The translations under genes were made by a program, and so were the position numbers. Source: Pigmentiphaga sp. NML030171 (GTDB lineage: Bacteria > Pseudomonadota > Gammaproteobacteria > Burkholderiales > Burkholderiaceae_B). Taken from it: 64,000 nucleotides of DNA. The stretch lies in contig NZ_NINX01000051.1 of the NCBI RefSeq assembly GCF_002188635.1, positions 124,001 to 188,000 of the forward strand. The letters are read 5' to 3'. Below are positions 39,016 to 48,114 of this stretch, piece by piece. Position 1 is the first letter of the stretch; each line of letters begins with the position of its first letter. Under the pieces are notes generated by a model. That model was not told the DNA's origin, ran no database searches, and worked only from the letters and a program-made list of their open reading frames with translations.

Positions 39016-40407
39016 CTACAGCCACCGCTCCAGCAGGCGCGACATGAATTCCTTGAGCCTGTCCGTCAGCGGCCGCCGCTTCCACTGCTCCAGTGACACC
39101 GGTTCGGACGCCTGCCTGTCGCGCTCGAACAGGGCTTCCATCTGGGCGCCGAAATCGGCGCCCAGGATCACCGCGTTGATCTCGTGGTTCAAGGTGAAGC
39201 TGCGCCAATCGAGATTGCTGGATCCGGCCGTGGACCAGACGCCGTCCACCACGGCGGTCTTGGCGTGCAGCAGCGCATCCTTGCGCTCGTAGATCTTCAC
39301 GCCGGCCTCGAGCAGTTCTTCGTAGTGGGATCTGCCGGCATGCAGCACGATCGAGAAATCGCTGAATCCCGGCAGCAGCAGCGTCACGTCGACACCACGG
39401 CGCGCGGCATCGGCCAGGGCCTCGATGAAGCCCGGATCGGGCACGAAATAGGCCATGGTGATGTGCACGGACCGTTGCGAGCTGTTGATGGCGGACAGCA
39501 GCGTCAGGTAGATGGCGTGGTTGTCCGCCGAACCCGGGCGGTTGACCAGGATACGGACCACGTGCGGCCCGCGCCGGGGCTGCTGCGGCAGAAAATCGAG
39601 ATCGCCCAGCGGCGGCCCGCCCTGGCTGCGCCACCCCTCCAGGAACACCCGCTCCACGTCGGGCACGGCGGGACCGCGGATGCTGATGTGCGTGTCCCGC
39701 CAGGGCGCGTCCTGCTGGCTGCCGGCGTCGTGGGCCCGGGCCGAACCGGCCACCGGCCGGGACGCGTACACGTCGCTCAGGTTGATGCCGCCCACGAAGG
39801 CGATCTCGCCATCAACCACCAGGATCTTGCGATGGCTGCGCTCGTTGATGGACCATCCGCCCCGGCTCTTGAGCGGGTTGACGGGATTGAAGAAGACCAC
39901 CTGGACGCCGGCCTGCCGCATGCGGTCGAAAAGATCGGGCGGCACGGACAAGGTGCCGATGTCATCGACCATGACGGCCACGGCGACCCCCTGCGCACGC
40001 TTGGCGATGAGCATCTCGGCGATGCGGTTGCCGATCTGGTCGTCCTCGAAGATGTAGCTTTCCAGGTGTATGAAGCGGCGAGCGGCGCCTATGGCCTCTT
40101 CCATGGCGCGGTAGGTGCTGGGCCCGTCGCCGAAGAGCCGCACTTCGTTGCCGACGACCAGCGGCGCATCGGCCACGGCTTCCTCGACCTGCAGGTGCCG
40201 CGCCAGGAAATCACCCGCCTGGGCCCGCGCGTCCAGTTGCTGGATGATGCGGCGGCTCTCGCGGTAGGTCAGCAGCCCCGCGTCGCTGGAGATGCGTACC
40301 TTGCGGCGCGGCTCCACGCCGCTGGCCGGATCGGGAAGCGGACTGGCGCAGTGGCACAACAGCGCCGCGCACAGGCCGTACAGGAGGACGCGCAGGAAGC
40401 TTCGCAT
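39016..40407 (-). CDS. Phospholipase D family protein (cardiolipin synthase-like)
   Basis: 463 residues with two HKD motifs: His192/Lys194/Asp199 (SHRKILVVDG) and His381/Lys383/Asp388 (LHAKTAVVDG), each followed by the GG/GS-N block (GGINLSDVY, GSSNLDWRS). This is the layout of cardiolipin synthases ClsB/ClsC. The N-terminus RVLLYGLCAALLCHC is a hydrophobic signal ending in Cys20, possibly a lipoprotein site but not a canonical lipobox. It lacks the two N-terminal membrane helices of ClsA. Divergent from rpoN. Confidence 0.88.
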   Translation of the reverse strand: MRSFLRVLLYGLCAALLCHCASPLPDPASGVEPRRKVRISSDAGLLTYRESRRIIQQLDARAQAGDFLARHLQVEEAVADAPLVVGNEVRLFGDGPSTYRAMEEAIGAARRFIHLESYIFEDDQIGNRIAEMLIAKRAQGVAVAVMVDDIGTLSVPPDLFDRMRQAGVQVVFFNPVNPLKSRGGWSINERSHRKILVVDGEIAFVGGINLSDVYASRPVAGSARAHDAGSQQDAPWRDTHISIRGPAVPDVERVFLEGWRSQGGPPLGDLDFLPQQPRRGPHVVRILVNRPGSADNHAIYLTLLSAINSSQRSVHITMAYFVPDPGFIEALADAARRGVDVTLLLPGFSDFSIVLHAGRSHYEELLEAGVKIYERKDALLHAKTAVVDGVWSTAGSSNLDWRSFTLNHEINAVILGADFGAQMEALFERDRQASEPVSLEQWKRRPLTDRLKEFMSRLLERWL

Positions 40408-40475
40408 GTTCTTCTCATTCTGTTACGAGACAGACCCGTTTCGTCGAGCATGGACCCTGGCCGCCGGCGACCGCA

Positions 40476-40492
40476 CCGGTAAAACTTACCGG
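40476..40492. promoter_or_regulatory. Palindrome CCGGTAA-N3-TTACCGG between divergent genes
   Basis: Perfect seven-base arms around AAC, midway between the phospholipase D gene (start 40407) and rpoN (start 40625), 60 bases upstream of the sigma-54 promoter. Position and symmetry suit an activator or repressor site, possibly for one of the neighbouring Fis-type activators. Inference only. Confidence 0.45.
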
Positions 40493-40552
40493 ACCGGCAA
40501 GAGCTGCACGCTATTTTCCACCGTCCGGCGCGCCGTGCCTACGTCTTCGCAT

Positions 40553-40568
40553 TGGCACGAAGCTTGCA
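40553..40568 (+). promoter_or_regulatory. Consensus sigma-54 promoter of rpoN
   Basis: TGGCACG-AAGC-TTGCA is a full match to TGGCACG-N4-TTGCW with GG and GC ten bases apart. It lies 56 bases before the rpoN start codon, so this sigma factor gene is probably transcribed by sigma-54 polymerase. Confidence 0.8.
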
Positions 40569-40624
40569 AGTAGGGGGATTGCGACATCAACGGCCGACCC
40601 TCCGGCCAAGCATGGGAGACAGCA

Positions 40625-42067
40625 TTGGTTCAAGCTACTTACGACATGCGTGTGCGGCAGCAACTGTCCTTGACGCCCAGGCTCCAGCAGTCCGTCAAGT
40701 TGTTGCAGATGTCCGCGCTCGAGTTCACACAGGAGCTGCAGCAAGCCATCGCGAACAATCCCTTCCTGGAGGAAGACGACCAGGAAGCCTCTTCGGGGGC
40801 GCAAGCCGGCGATTCGATCCTTTCCGTGGACCGCAACACCACCGGCTCCGCCGAGGCCGACGATGCCCAGGAACCCCCACCGCCCACGTTCGACCCGGAA
40901 CCCTATGGCGGCAGCTACGCCGGCACCCGGACGCGCGACGACGATGGCGAGAATCGTCCCGACATCGGGCAGTGGACGCACAGTTCCATGGGGCTGCACG
41001 ACCACCTGCACCAGCAGTTGTGCGGCTACCGGCTCGGGGACCGCGACCGGCTGCTGGCCGAGATCATCATCGAGGCGCTGGACGAGGACGGCTATCTGCG
41101 CCAGGACTTCGACGATCTGGCGGCCACGCTCGCCGTACAACCCGCCCCCACGCACGACGAATGGATGGTCGCCCTGACCCTGGTCCAGCACCTGGACGCT
41201 CCGGGGCTTGCCGCGCGCAACCTGGGAGAATGCCTGCGCCTGCAGCTGGCAGCGCTGGCCGAGACGACGCCGGGGCGCGCGCTGGCGATGGCGATCGCCG
41301 ACCGCTACCTGGACCTGATGGCGCGCCGCGAGACGGCCGAACTGCGCCGCCGGCTGGGATGCAACGACGAAGACCTGGCGGTGGCCTGCCGCCTTATTCG
41401 CAGCCTGACGCCCCGGCCGGGCCTGGCGTTCTCGGAAGAAGGCACCGACCATATCGTGCCGGACGTGATCGTGCGCAAGGTCCGGAACAAATGGGTGATC
41501 TCCACCAATCCCGCGGTCATGCCCAAGGCTCGCCTGCACCACGCCTATGCCAACCTGTTCCGCAAGGCGCGCTGCGACGACCGCGCCCCGCTCGCGCAGG
41601 AACTGCAGGAAGCACGCTGGCTGATACGCAACGTCGAACAGCGCTTCACCACCATCCAGCGCGTGGCCGAGGCCATCGTCGCGCACCAGCGCACCTTCTT
41701 CGATTATGGCGAGATCGCGCTCAAGCCGCTGGTGCTGCGCAAGGTGGCCGAAGAACTGGACCTGCATGAATCCACGGTGTCGCGGGCGACGAACAACAAG
41801 TACATGGCCACGCCGCGCGGCGTGTTCGAGTTCAAGCATTTCTTCTCGCGCGAACTGGCCACCGAAACCGGCGGCCGATGTTCGGCCGCCGCCGTGCGGG
41901 CGCTGATCCGCGACATGATCGCCGCCGAGGATCGCCGCGACCCCCTGTCCGACGTCTCGTTGACCAGGATGCTGGCCGAACAGGGCGTGGTGGTGGCACG
42001 GCGCACCGTCACCAAGTACCGCGACCTGATGAAGCTGCCGCCCGCGGAATTGCGCAAACAGCCGTGA
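40625..42067 (+). CDS. rpoN: RNA polymerase sigma-54 factor RpoN (paralogue in stress-gene context)
   Basis: 480 residues. Region I RQQLSLTPRLQQSVKLLQMS and LQQAIANNPFLEE, an acidic region II (about residues 45-110), the core-binding domain, an HTH region (LDLHESTVSRATNNKYMATP) and the RpoN box ARRTVTKYRD (458-467) give a complete sigma-54. Start is TTG 40625 with GGGAG 6 bases upstream; no ATG fits the conserved N-terminus. The usual rpoN neighbours (lptB, hpf, ptsN) are absent. It carries its own -24/-12 promoter. Confidence 0.95.
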   Translation: MVQATYDMRVRQQLSLTPRLQQSVKLLQMSALEFTQELQQAIANNPFLEEDDQEASSGAQAGDSILSVDRNTTGSAEADDAQEPPPPTFDPEPYGGSYAGTRTRDDDGENRPDIGQWTHSSMGLHDHLHQQLCGYRLGDRDRLLAEIIIEALDEDGYLRQDFDDLAATLAVQPAPTHDEWMVALTLVQHLDAPGLAARNLGECLRLQLAALAETTPGRALAMAIADRYLDLMARRETAELRRRLGCNDEDLAVACRLIRSLTPRPGLAFSEEGTDHIVPDVIVRKVRNKWVISTNPAVMPKARLHHAYANLFRKARCDDRAPLAQELQEARWLIRNVEQRFTTIQRVAEAIVAHQRTFFDYGEIALKPLVLRKVAEELDLHESTVSRATNNKYMATPRGVFEFKHFFSRELATETGGRCSAAAVRALIRDMIAAEDRRDPLSDVSLTRMLAEQGVVVARRTVTKYRDLMKLPPAELRKQP

Positions 42068-42116
42068 GCCGTTAAAACGCGGGGACAGGGGTATCCCCCA
42101 CTCGCGGAACCTGCCG

Positions 42117-44066
42117 ATGCGAACAAAAGGAATCCTTGCCGCCGTTGCTGGAGTCGTCGTCCTTCTGGTTGTCGCCGCCTTGCTGACCGACTGGCGCTTC
42201 CTGCGGGGGCCGGTGGAAAGACTGGCCACCGAAAGGCTGGGGCGGCAAGTGGTGCTCGAGGACTTCCGCATGCGGCTGCGGCCCGTCACCCGCATCCGCC
42301 TGCACGGGCTGGCCGTGAACAACATTCCCGGCGCCAAGCCCGAGCGCATGCTGCAGGCCGAATCCATCGAGGTCCAGGTCCGGCTGCTGCCCCTGCTGCG
42401 GCACGCCGTCGTGCTGGACCTGCTGTCGGTGGACGGCGCCCAGGCCCATCTGGCCCGCGATGCGTCGGGCGCCAACAACTGGACCCTGGCCCGGCAGGAC
42501 GATGGCGGACCGCCCCCCGACGTGGTGGTGCGCGCGCTGTCCTTGAACCGCGTGAAGGTGAACTACGACGACCGCGTGCTGAAGGCCGATGCCTACTTGC
42601 AGGCCGACAGCATGGAGACGCCCGCCTCCGGGCCGGCCTACGGGATGAAGCTGGAATTCGGCGGCCACTACCATGACGCCGCCTTCGGCGGCGTGGCGCG
42701 CACCGGCGGCATCCTGACGCTGCGCGATTCGGGTACGCCCTTTCCGTTCTTCATCGATGCCAAGGGCGGCCCCACCCGCATCCGGGCCGAGGGCCAGGTG
42801 GGCGATCCGTTCGGCGATGCCTCCGTGGACGTGGCGCTGGACATCGCCGGGCCGACCCTGTCCACGCTGTATCCGTACATCAACCTGCCCCTGCCCACCA
42901 CCCCGCCCTACCGCATCAAGGGCCGATTGAAGCGCGACGGCATGAACTTCGGCCTGACGGGCATGGACGGCAGGATAGGCTCGACCGACATCTCCGGCGA
43001 CGCCAGCTACGAGATGCGCCGCGACAAGCCCATGCTGCGCGCCAAGCTCAAGAGCCGCGTGCTGGACATGAAGGATCTCGGCCCCCTGATCGGCGTGCGC
43101 GACGATGCCACGGCGCAGAAGGAGCAGGCCGCGCCCCGGCCGGCGGCCGACCGCCGCATCCTGCCCGACGCCGAGTTCAGGCTGGAGCGGCTCAACGCCA
43201 TCGACGCCGACGTCACGCTGGACGCGGGCGACGTGCGCGTGCGAGGCCCCTGGGCCTTCGACGATTTCTCGGCCCACCTCGTGCTGCAGGACGGCGTGCT
43301 CAAGCTGGTGCCGCTGAATTTCGGCTATGCGGGCGGCGAGCTGCGCTCGGACATCACGCTGGACGCACGCCAGCCGGTGATACGCACCGACGCCCATATC
43401 GGCGTGCGGCGGGCCCGGCTGAACCGGCTGTTCCCCGACGTGAAACTGATGCAGAAAAGCGAGGGTACGCTGGGCGCCGACGTGAAGCTCAAGACCGCCG
43501 GCAACTCGATACGGGCCATGCTGGGGCGTGCCGACGGCACCGTGGGCGTGGCCGTGACCGGCGGCGAGATCTCCAACCTGCTGGTCGAGGCCATCGGCCT
43601 GGACGCCTCCCAGGCGCTGGGATTCCTGATCGGCGGAGACAAGGACACGCGGCTGCGCTGCGCGGTCGCCACCTTCGGGGTCAAGGACGGCATCGCCACT
43701 TCGCAGGCCCTGGTCGTCGACACCGACGACACGCGCATCGACGGCCATGGGACCATAGACCTGCGCAACGAACGCCTGGGGCTGCGCTTCGAACCCCGGC
43801 CCAAGGACAAGAGCATACTGGTGGCCCGCTCGCCCATCGACATCGTCGGCACTTTCGGCGCCCCCGACTTCAAGATCGACAAAGCCTCGCTGTTCGCGCG
43901 CGCGGGCGCTTCCGTCGCGCTGGCATTCATCAATCCGCTGGCCGCGCTGATCCCGCTGATCGAGACCGGCCCCGGCACCGACGCCGACTGCCAGGGCCTG
44001 CTGGCCAACCTGCGCGAGGCCCGCCGCAACGCCGATACCGCCGCCCCCAAGGGCAAGGCGCGCTAA
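42117..44066 (+). CDS. AsmA family protein
   Basis: 649-residue envelope protein anchored by an N-terminal helix (ILAAVAGVVVLLVVAALL). The AsmA_2/DUF3971-type repeated beta structure runs through most of the length: LRPVTRIRLHGLAVNNIPGA, IRAEGQVGDPFGDASVDVAL, MNFGLTGMDGRIGSTDISGD and VTGGEISNLLVEAIGLDAS near the C-terminus, which is the conserved end block. Family members form lipid-transfer bridges between inner and outer membranes. It starts 49 bases after rpoN on the same strand and may be co-transcribed. Confidence 0.9.
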   Translation: MRTKGILAAVAGVVVLLVVAALLTDWRFLRGPVERLATERLGRQVVLEDFRMRLRPVTRIRLHGLAVNNIPGAKPERMLQAESIEVQVRLLPLLRHAVVLDLLSVDGAQAHLARDASGANNWTLARQDDGGPPPDVVVRALSLNRVKVNYDDRVLKADAYLQADSMETPASGPAYGMKLEFGGHYHDAAFGGVARTGGILTLRDSGTPFPFFIDAKGGPTRIRAEGQVGDPFGDASVDVALDIAGPTLSTLYPYINLPLPTTPPYRIKGRLKRDGMNFGLTGMDGRIGSTDISGDASYEMRRDKPMLRAKLKSRVLDMKDLGPLIGVRDDATAQKEQAAPRPAADRRILPDAEFRLERLNAIDADVTLDAGDVRVRGPWAFDDFSAHLVLQDGVLKLVPLNFGYAGGELRSDITLDARQPVIRTDAHIGVRRARLNRLFPDVKLMQKSEGTLGADVKLKTAGNSIRAMLGRADGTVGVAVTGGEISNLLVEAIGLDASQALGFLIGGDKDTRLRCAVATFGVKDGIATSQALVVDTDDTRIDGHGTIDLRNERLGLRFEPRPKDKSILVARSPIDIVGTFGAPDFKIDKASLFARAGASVALAFINPLAALIPLIETGPGTDADCQGLLANLREARRNADTAAPKGKAR

Positions 44067-44081
44067 ACGGCCCCGCCCGCT

Positions 44082-44312
44082 TCAGCGTTCGTTGCGCGGC
44101 ACGCTCGGCTCGCGCCGGCCTCCGCTGGAGCGCAGGTCGGTGTCTTCCTGGCCCGATTGCACATCCTCGTAGGCCTGCTCGATCACCTTGCGCGGCGCGC
44201 TTTCCTGGCTGTCGTGCGATTCGTCGTGCTCGTGGGGCAGCCGCGGCTCGCCCCGGCCCATGTCGTCCTGGGCCCGGGTCCGTTCCGGCCGCCGCTTCTC
44301 GGGTTCCTTCAT
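44082..44312 (-). CDS. Small hydrophilic protein after egtB
   Basis: 76 residues, charged and disordered (MKEPEKRRPERTRAQDDMGR, HDESHDSQESAPRKVIEQAY). AAGGAG lies 8 bases before ATG 44312; the longer frame to 44393 would overlap egtB and is less likely. It follows egtB by 10 bases. Not recognised. The style is like the acidic small protein at 34484. Confidence 0.55.
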   Translation of the reverse strand: MKEPEKRRPERTRAQDDMGRGEPRLPHEHDESHDSQESAPRKVIEQAYEDVQSGQEDTDLRSSGGRREPSVPRNER

Positions 44313-44322
44313 GCTCGGCTCC

Positions 44323-45594
44323 TTATCGCGCCAGCCGCAGGCCGGCGTACTGCCAGCGCGAGCCAGGCGCAAAGAAATTGCGGTACGTGACACGGATGTG
44401 ACTGCGAGGCGTGGCGCAGGACCCGCCCCGCAGCACCATCTGGTTGATCATGAACTTGCCGTTGTATTCCCCCACCGCGCCGGCGGCGGGACGAAAACCC
44501 GGATACGGCAGGTAGGCGCTTTGCGTCCACTCCCAGACACCGCCCAGGAAACCGGGCGCATCGGCGCGCAGCCGCGCTGGATGCAGCAGCCCCGACTCGG
44601 CGAAGTCCCCATCGGCCGGCAGGCCGGCGCCTTCGGCCATGGCCCGCGCGGCCGCGATTTCCCATTCCTGTTCCGTCGGCAGCCGGGCGCCCGCCCACCG
44701 GGCATAGGCATCGGCCTCGTAATAGCTCAAGTGGCAGACGGGCTCGGCCGGGTCCATGGGGAGCGGCCCGGCCACCGTATGGCACATCCATCGGCCGTCG
44801 CGCCGCATCCAGTACAGCGGCATGTCCCATCCACCGCGCACGCGCGCATCCCAGCCGTCGGACAACCACAAGTCCGGCCGGCGATAGCCGTCGTCCTCGA
44901 TGAAGGCCAGGTATTCCGCATTCGAGACCGGGCGCTGCGCCAGTTCGAACGCATCGACCCACACGCGGTGCCGCGGCGCCTCGTTGTCGAAGGCAAAGCC
45001 TTCGCCCGCATGCCCCACGTCCGCCAGTCCCTCGTCATAGCGCAGGAATGCCGCCGGCCCGGGTTCCGACGGCGGTTCCTTGGCCCGGGCCGGCCGCCAC
45101 GCGGGCAGCAGAGGGTTGTGCCAGAAGTGGTGCTTCAGGTCGGTCGCGATCAGTTCCTGGTGCTGCTGTTCGTGATGCAGGCCGAGCTCGACCAGCGCCA
45201 GCGCCCGCGGCGGCGCGTCATCGTCCATCCAGGCCAGCAGGCGTTCCAGCACCGACTGCTGGTAGGCCATGACCCGGTCCAGCGACGGACGCGAGAGCAG
45301 CCCCCGCTGGCCGCGCGGATGCCGCTCGCCGACGCCCACGTAGTAGGAGTTGAACAGCTCGCGGAAGGCGGGATCGAAGGGCCTGAAGCCCGGCTGCCAC
45401 GGTTCGAGCACGAAGGTCTCGAAGAACCACGCGACGTGGCCGACGTGCCACTTGACCGGACTGGCCTCGGGCATGGACTGCAGCATGCAGTCCTCGGGCG
45501 TCAACCCGTCCAGGAGGGCCAGCGTCGCCTCGCGCACGGCCGCCACGCGGCGGGCCAGCAACTCGGGAACGAACACATCGTCGCGCGCGTTCAT
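44323..45594 (-). CDS. egtB: Ergothioneine biosynthesis sulfoxide synthase EgtB
   Basis: 423-residue non-haem iron enzyme joining hercynine to a thiol donor. DinB-like N-domain with iron ligands: KWHVGHVAWFFE and the HX3HXE motif HEQQHQE. The C-terminal formylglycine-generating-enzyme-like domain includes RLPTEQEWEIAAARAM, LGGVWEWTQSAYLPYPGF and MVLRGGSCATPRSHIRVTYR. The start overlaps the egtD stop (ATGA). egtC and egtE are absent, so the thiol donor may be cysteine or glutathione-derived; this cannot be read from sequence. Confidence 0.94.
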   Translation of the reverse strand: MNARDDVFVPELLARRVAAVREATLALLDGLTPEDCMLQSMPEASPVKWHVGHVAWFFETFVLEPWQPGFRPFDPAFRELFNSYYVGVGERHPRGQRGLLSRPSLDRVMAYQQSVLERLLAWMDDDAPPRALALVELGLHHEQQHQELIATDLKHHFWHNPLLPAWRPARAKEPPSEPGPAAFLRYDEGLADVGHAGEGFAFDNEAPRHRVWVDAFELAQRPVSNAEYLAFIEDDGYRRPDLWLSDGWDARVRGGWDMPLYWMRRDGRWMCHTVAGPLPMDPAEPVCHLSYYEADAYARWAGARLPTEQEWEIAAARAMAEGAGLPADGDFAESGLLHPARLRADAPGFLGGVWEWTQSAYLPYPGFRPAAGAVGEYNGKFMINQMVLRGGSCATPRSHIRVTYRNFFAPGSRWQYAGLRLAR

Positions 45595-46610
45595 CGCTGG
45601 GCCAGGAAAACGCCGAACCACGAACGGGGATCGGTCCACATGTTGCGCACCGAAAAACCCGCCTGCGCCAGCATGGCATCGAACTGCGCCGGCGTGTACT
45701 TGTAGGAATGCTCGGTCACGATGTCCTCGCCTGCCTCGAATATCCGCTCCGACGTCCCCCAGCATACGCGCTGCCGCTGCCGGGCCCGCAGCCGCATCTC
45801 GATACGGCCGTGGCCATCGTCGAAGCGCGACTCATGGTCGAACTCGGCCGGCTGGAAGTCGCTGCCCAGCACCCGGTTGCATACGCGCAGCACGTTGCGG
45901 TTGAATGCCGCCGTCACGCCCAGGTCGTCGGCATAGGCGCGCTCCATCACGCGCCTGTCCTTGCGCAGGTCGGCGCTGATCAACAGACTGCCGCGCGGAC
46001 CGGCCTGGCGGCAGATCGCGGCCATCAGCGCGACGGCTCGCTCCGGATCGAAGTTGCCGATGGACGATCCGGGGTAGAAAAACACCGGCGGATGCTCCTC
46101 GATATCGACCAGGTGGCGGCGCAGGTCCAGGTCGCCCGAGAAGTCCGCCTCCACGGCCACGCAGGCGATCTGGGGGAATTTGCGCCCCAGCGCCGCCACC
46201 TCGTGCCGCAGGCAGTCGGCGGCGATGTCCACGCCCAGATATCGGCAGGCGTCCACGTGGGCCAGCCAGGAACGGGACTTCGCGCAATCTCCGCAGCCCA
46301 GGTCCACCCACTGGATGCGGCGCGGCAGGGACCGGGCGATGGCCGGACGATGGGCCTCGAAGATGGCCCGCTCGGTGCGGGTCGGGTAGTACTCCTCGAG
46401 TTCGCAGATGGCGTTGAACAGGACGCACCCTTGCGCGTCGTAAAGAAACTTCGGATCGATATGGGCCTGCGCATCCCGCAGGCCGGCGGCCAGTTCCGCC
46501 GCGCGATTGTCGAGCGGCGCCGTATCGGCGCGCCGCCCGGGGGACGGCGCGCCTTCCATCGAAAAGGCGGTGTCGTTCCCGGCCATTCTGTGCGCGGGAC
46601 CTCGAAGCAT
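45591..46610 (-). CDS. egtD: L-histidine N(alpha)-methyltransferase EgtD
   Basis: SAM-dependent trimethylation of histidine to hercynine, first step of ergothioneine synthesis. 339 residues from ATG 46610. IDPKFLYDAQGCVLFNAICE, ELEEYYPTRTERAIFEAH, VDLGCGDCAKSRSWLA (SAM site), FFYPGSSIGNFDPE, AADLRKD-like ISADLRKDRRVM and FDHESRFDDGHGRIEMRL are EgtD signatures. AAGGAG stands 15 bases before ATG 46610 but 6 before an in-frame TTG at 46619, so translation may begin at TTG. Co-transcribed with egtB. Confidence 0.94.
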   Translation of the reverse strand: MLRGPAHRMAGNDTAFSMEGAPSPGRRADTAPLDNRAAELAAGLRDAQAHIDPKFLYDAQGCVLFNAICELEEYYPTRTERAIFEAHRPAIARSLPRRIQWVDLGCGDCAKSRSWLAHVDACRYLGVDIAADCLRHEVAALGRKFPQIACVAVEADFSGDLDLRRHLVDIEEHPPVFFYPGSSIGNFDPERAVALMAAICRQAGPRGSLLISADLRKDRRVMERAYADDLGVTAAFNRNVLRVCNRVLGSDFQPAEFDHESRFDDGHGRIEMRLRARQRQRVCWGTSERIFEAGEDIVTEHSYKYTPAQFDAMLAQAGFSVRNMWTDPRSWFGVFLAQR

Positions 46611-46904
46611 GGTGGTCAATATGGGCTCCTTGGGGGACAGCGGCAGAGTGTCCGCCCCGGGCCGTAGCAAGCGCAATGCCCGGCCGCGGCCGTCGGACAT
46701 GGGCCCTATCTATACGCTTGTCGCTTCCCGGGGAACAGGAATGGGATGTAACCCTTGCCTACGACGCTGCGAAAGGAGCCCGCATTTGACCGTAAACCGA
46801 AACAAACTATGGCGGCCACCCCTGTTTTTCCCTCATGGAACAGCCCCTAAGCTGATGGCTGTCGCGACGGTTTCCCTCCGTCCCCCCACCATCAAGGAGT
46901 TTCC
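46611..46904. other. Divergent intergenic region egtD / NAD-binding protein
   Basis: 294 bases with no gene that I can support. It should hold the egtD promoter (a leftward GTATAGAT near 46708-46715 is a possible -10) and a rightward promoter. It contains moderately AT-rich runs but no clear palindrome or terminator. Confidence 0.4.
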
Positions 46905-47516
46905 ATGAACATCGCCATCCTCGGCGCCACCGGCAACGTCGGCAGCCGCCTCGTCAACGAAGCCCTGGCCCGCGGCCACCACGTCACTGCCCTCGCCCGC
47001 CACGCCTCGAAGCTCGCCGCACGCCCCGGCCTGGAGACCCTGGACGTCGACCTGGCCGACGGCGCGAAGCTGGCCGACGCCCTGCGCGGCAAGGACGCGG
47101 TCATCAGCAGTGTGCGCTTCGCCACCTCGCCTCTGGCCGCCGTCCTCGGCCCCGTCAGGCAGGCCGGCGTGCGGCGACTGCTGGTAGTGGGCGGCGCCGG
47201 CAGCCTGGAGGTGGCTCCCGGAATCGCGCTGGTGGACACGCCGACGTTCCCGGCCGAGTACAAGCCCGAGGCGCTGGCCGGGCGTGACTGGCTGAACGCC
47301 CTGCGGACCGAGAAGGACCTGGATTGGACGTTCCTGTCGCCCTCGGCGCTGTTCACGCCGGGCGAGCGCACGGGCACGTTCCGCCTGGGCGGCGATACGC
47401 TGCTGACCGCGGCGGACGGCCGCAGCTGGATCTCCATGGAAGACTTCGCCATCGCGATGCTGGACGAAGTGGAAAAGCCCGCGCATACGGGGCGGCGCTT
47501 CACCGTCGGATACTGA
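46905..47516 (+). CDS. NAD(P)-binding Rossmann protein, NmrA/BLVRB-like
   Basis: 203 residues. [15 protein letters not shown] is the nucleotide-binding loop. [51 protein letters not shown] and [17 protein letters not shown] follow the SDR a5/YwnB-like pattern (atypical short-chain dehydrogenase without Tyr-x3-Lys). AAGGAGTTTCC precedes the ATG. Such proteins reduce quinones or flavins or act as redox sensors; substrate unknown. Confidence 0.85.
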   Translation: MNIAILGATGNVGSRLVNEALARGHHVTALARHASKLAARPGLETLDVDLADGAKLADALRGKDAVISSVRFATSPLAAVLGPVRQAGVRRLLVVGGAGSLEVAPGIALVDTPTFPAEYKPEALAGRDWLNALRTEKDLDWTFLSPSALFTPGERTGTFRLGGDTLLTAADGRSWISMEDFAIAMLDEVEKPAHTGRRFTVGY

Positions 47517-47654
47517 TGGCGTCGCGGCGGGGCAACGCGAACCGCGACGCCCGCCCCGGGGCCGTTACATGTAGCGACGATTGCAACAGCCCGCACAAAC
47601 CGCCGGCCGGAAATCGCCCCTACAGTCGGACTATCGCAGTTTCGGAGAATCTGT

Positions 47655-47966
47655 ATGAAACGGCTGGCAATGGCAGGGCTGATGGCCGCGGCCCTCTTGG
47701 CCGTCAGCGCGACGGCCCAGGCCCGCGTGAGCGTATCCATAGGCATCGGCATACCAGGTATCGTCTATGGCCCGCCACCGGTCTACGTGGCCCCCGCGCC
47801 GGTCTACGTGCCCCCGCCTCCCCCCGTCATGGTGATCCCCGGGCCGGTCGGCTACGTGCCCTACGACCCGTACTGGCGGGAAAGGCGCTGGGAACAGGAG
47901 CGGCGCTGGGAGCGCGAGCGCTACCGCGAAGAGCGCCACTACCGGCGCCACGGCTACCGCGATTGA
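47655..47966 (+). CDS. Secreted Pro- and Arg-rich small protein
   Basis: 103 residues. Signal peptide of 23 residues ([23 protein letters not shown]), then a VSIGIGIPG stretch, a Pro/Val/Tyr repeat part ([20 protein letters not shown]) and a strongly basic end with repeated R-(R/E)-W/Y-E-R units. Similar short PXV-rich exported proteins are common in Burkholderiales, with no known function. Own terminator directly after the stop. Confidence 0.75.
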   Translation: MKRLAMAGLMAAALLAVSATAQARVSVSIGIGIPGIVYGPPPVYVAPAPVYVPPPPPVMVIPGPVGYVPYDPYWRERRWEQERRWERERYREERHYRRHGYRD

Positions 47967-47969
47967 ACG

Positions 47970-47998
47970 ACGGCCCCTAGACGGGGCCGTTTCTTTTT
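47970..47998 (+). terminator. Rho-independent terminator
   Basis: ACGGCCCC (47970-47977), loop TAGAC, GGGGCCGT (47983-47990), then TTCTTTTT. Three bases after the stop of the small secreted protein gene. Confidence 0.9.
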
Positions 47999-48038
47999 GC
48001 CGCCGGCCGCCCCCGAAGGCGCGACCGAATGTCGCGAC

Positions 48039-48052
48039 TTGACGTAGATCAT
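48039..48052. promoter_or_regulatory. FNR/ANR-type site before cydD
   Basis: TTGAC-GTAG-ATCAT matches the FNR consensus TTGAT-N4-ATCAA at 8 of 10 positions and has the CTTGACGTAGATCA form common before microaerobic genes in betaproteobacteria. It lies 63 bases before the inferred cydD start and points to induction at low oxygen. Confidence 0.65.
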
Positions 48053-48114
48053 TGTCACGTACGGCCGAGCACTGATACCTTAGGCGTAGCCCAACGTACA
48101 ACGGGAGTACGCCC

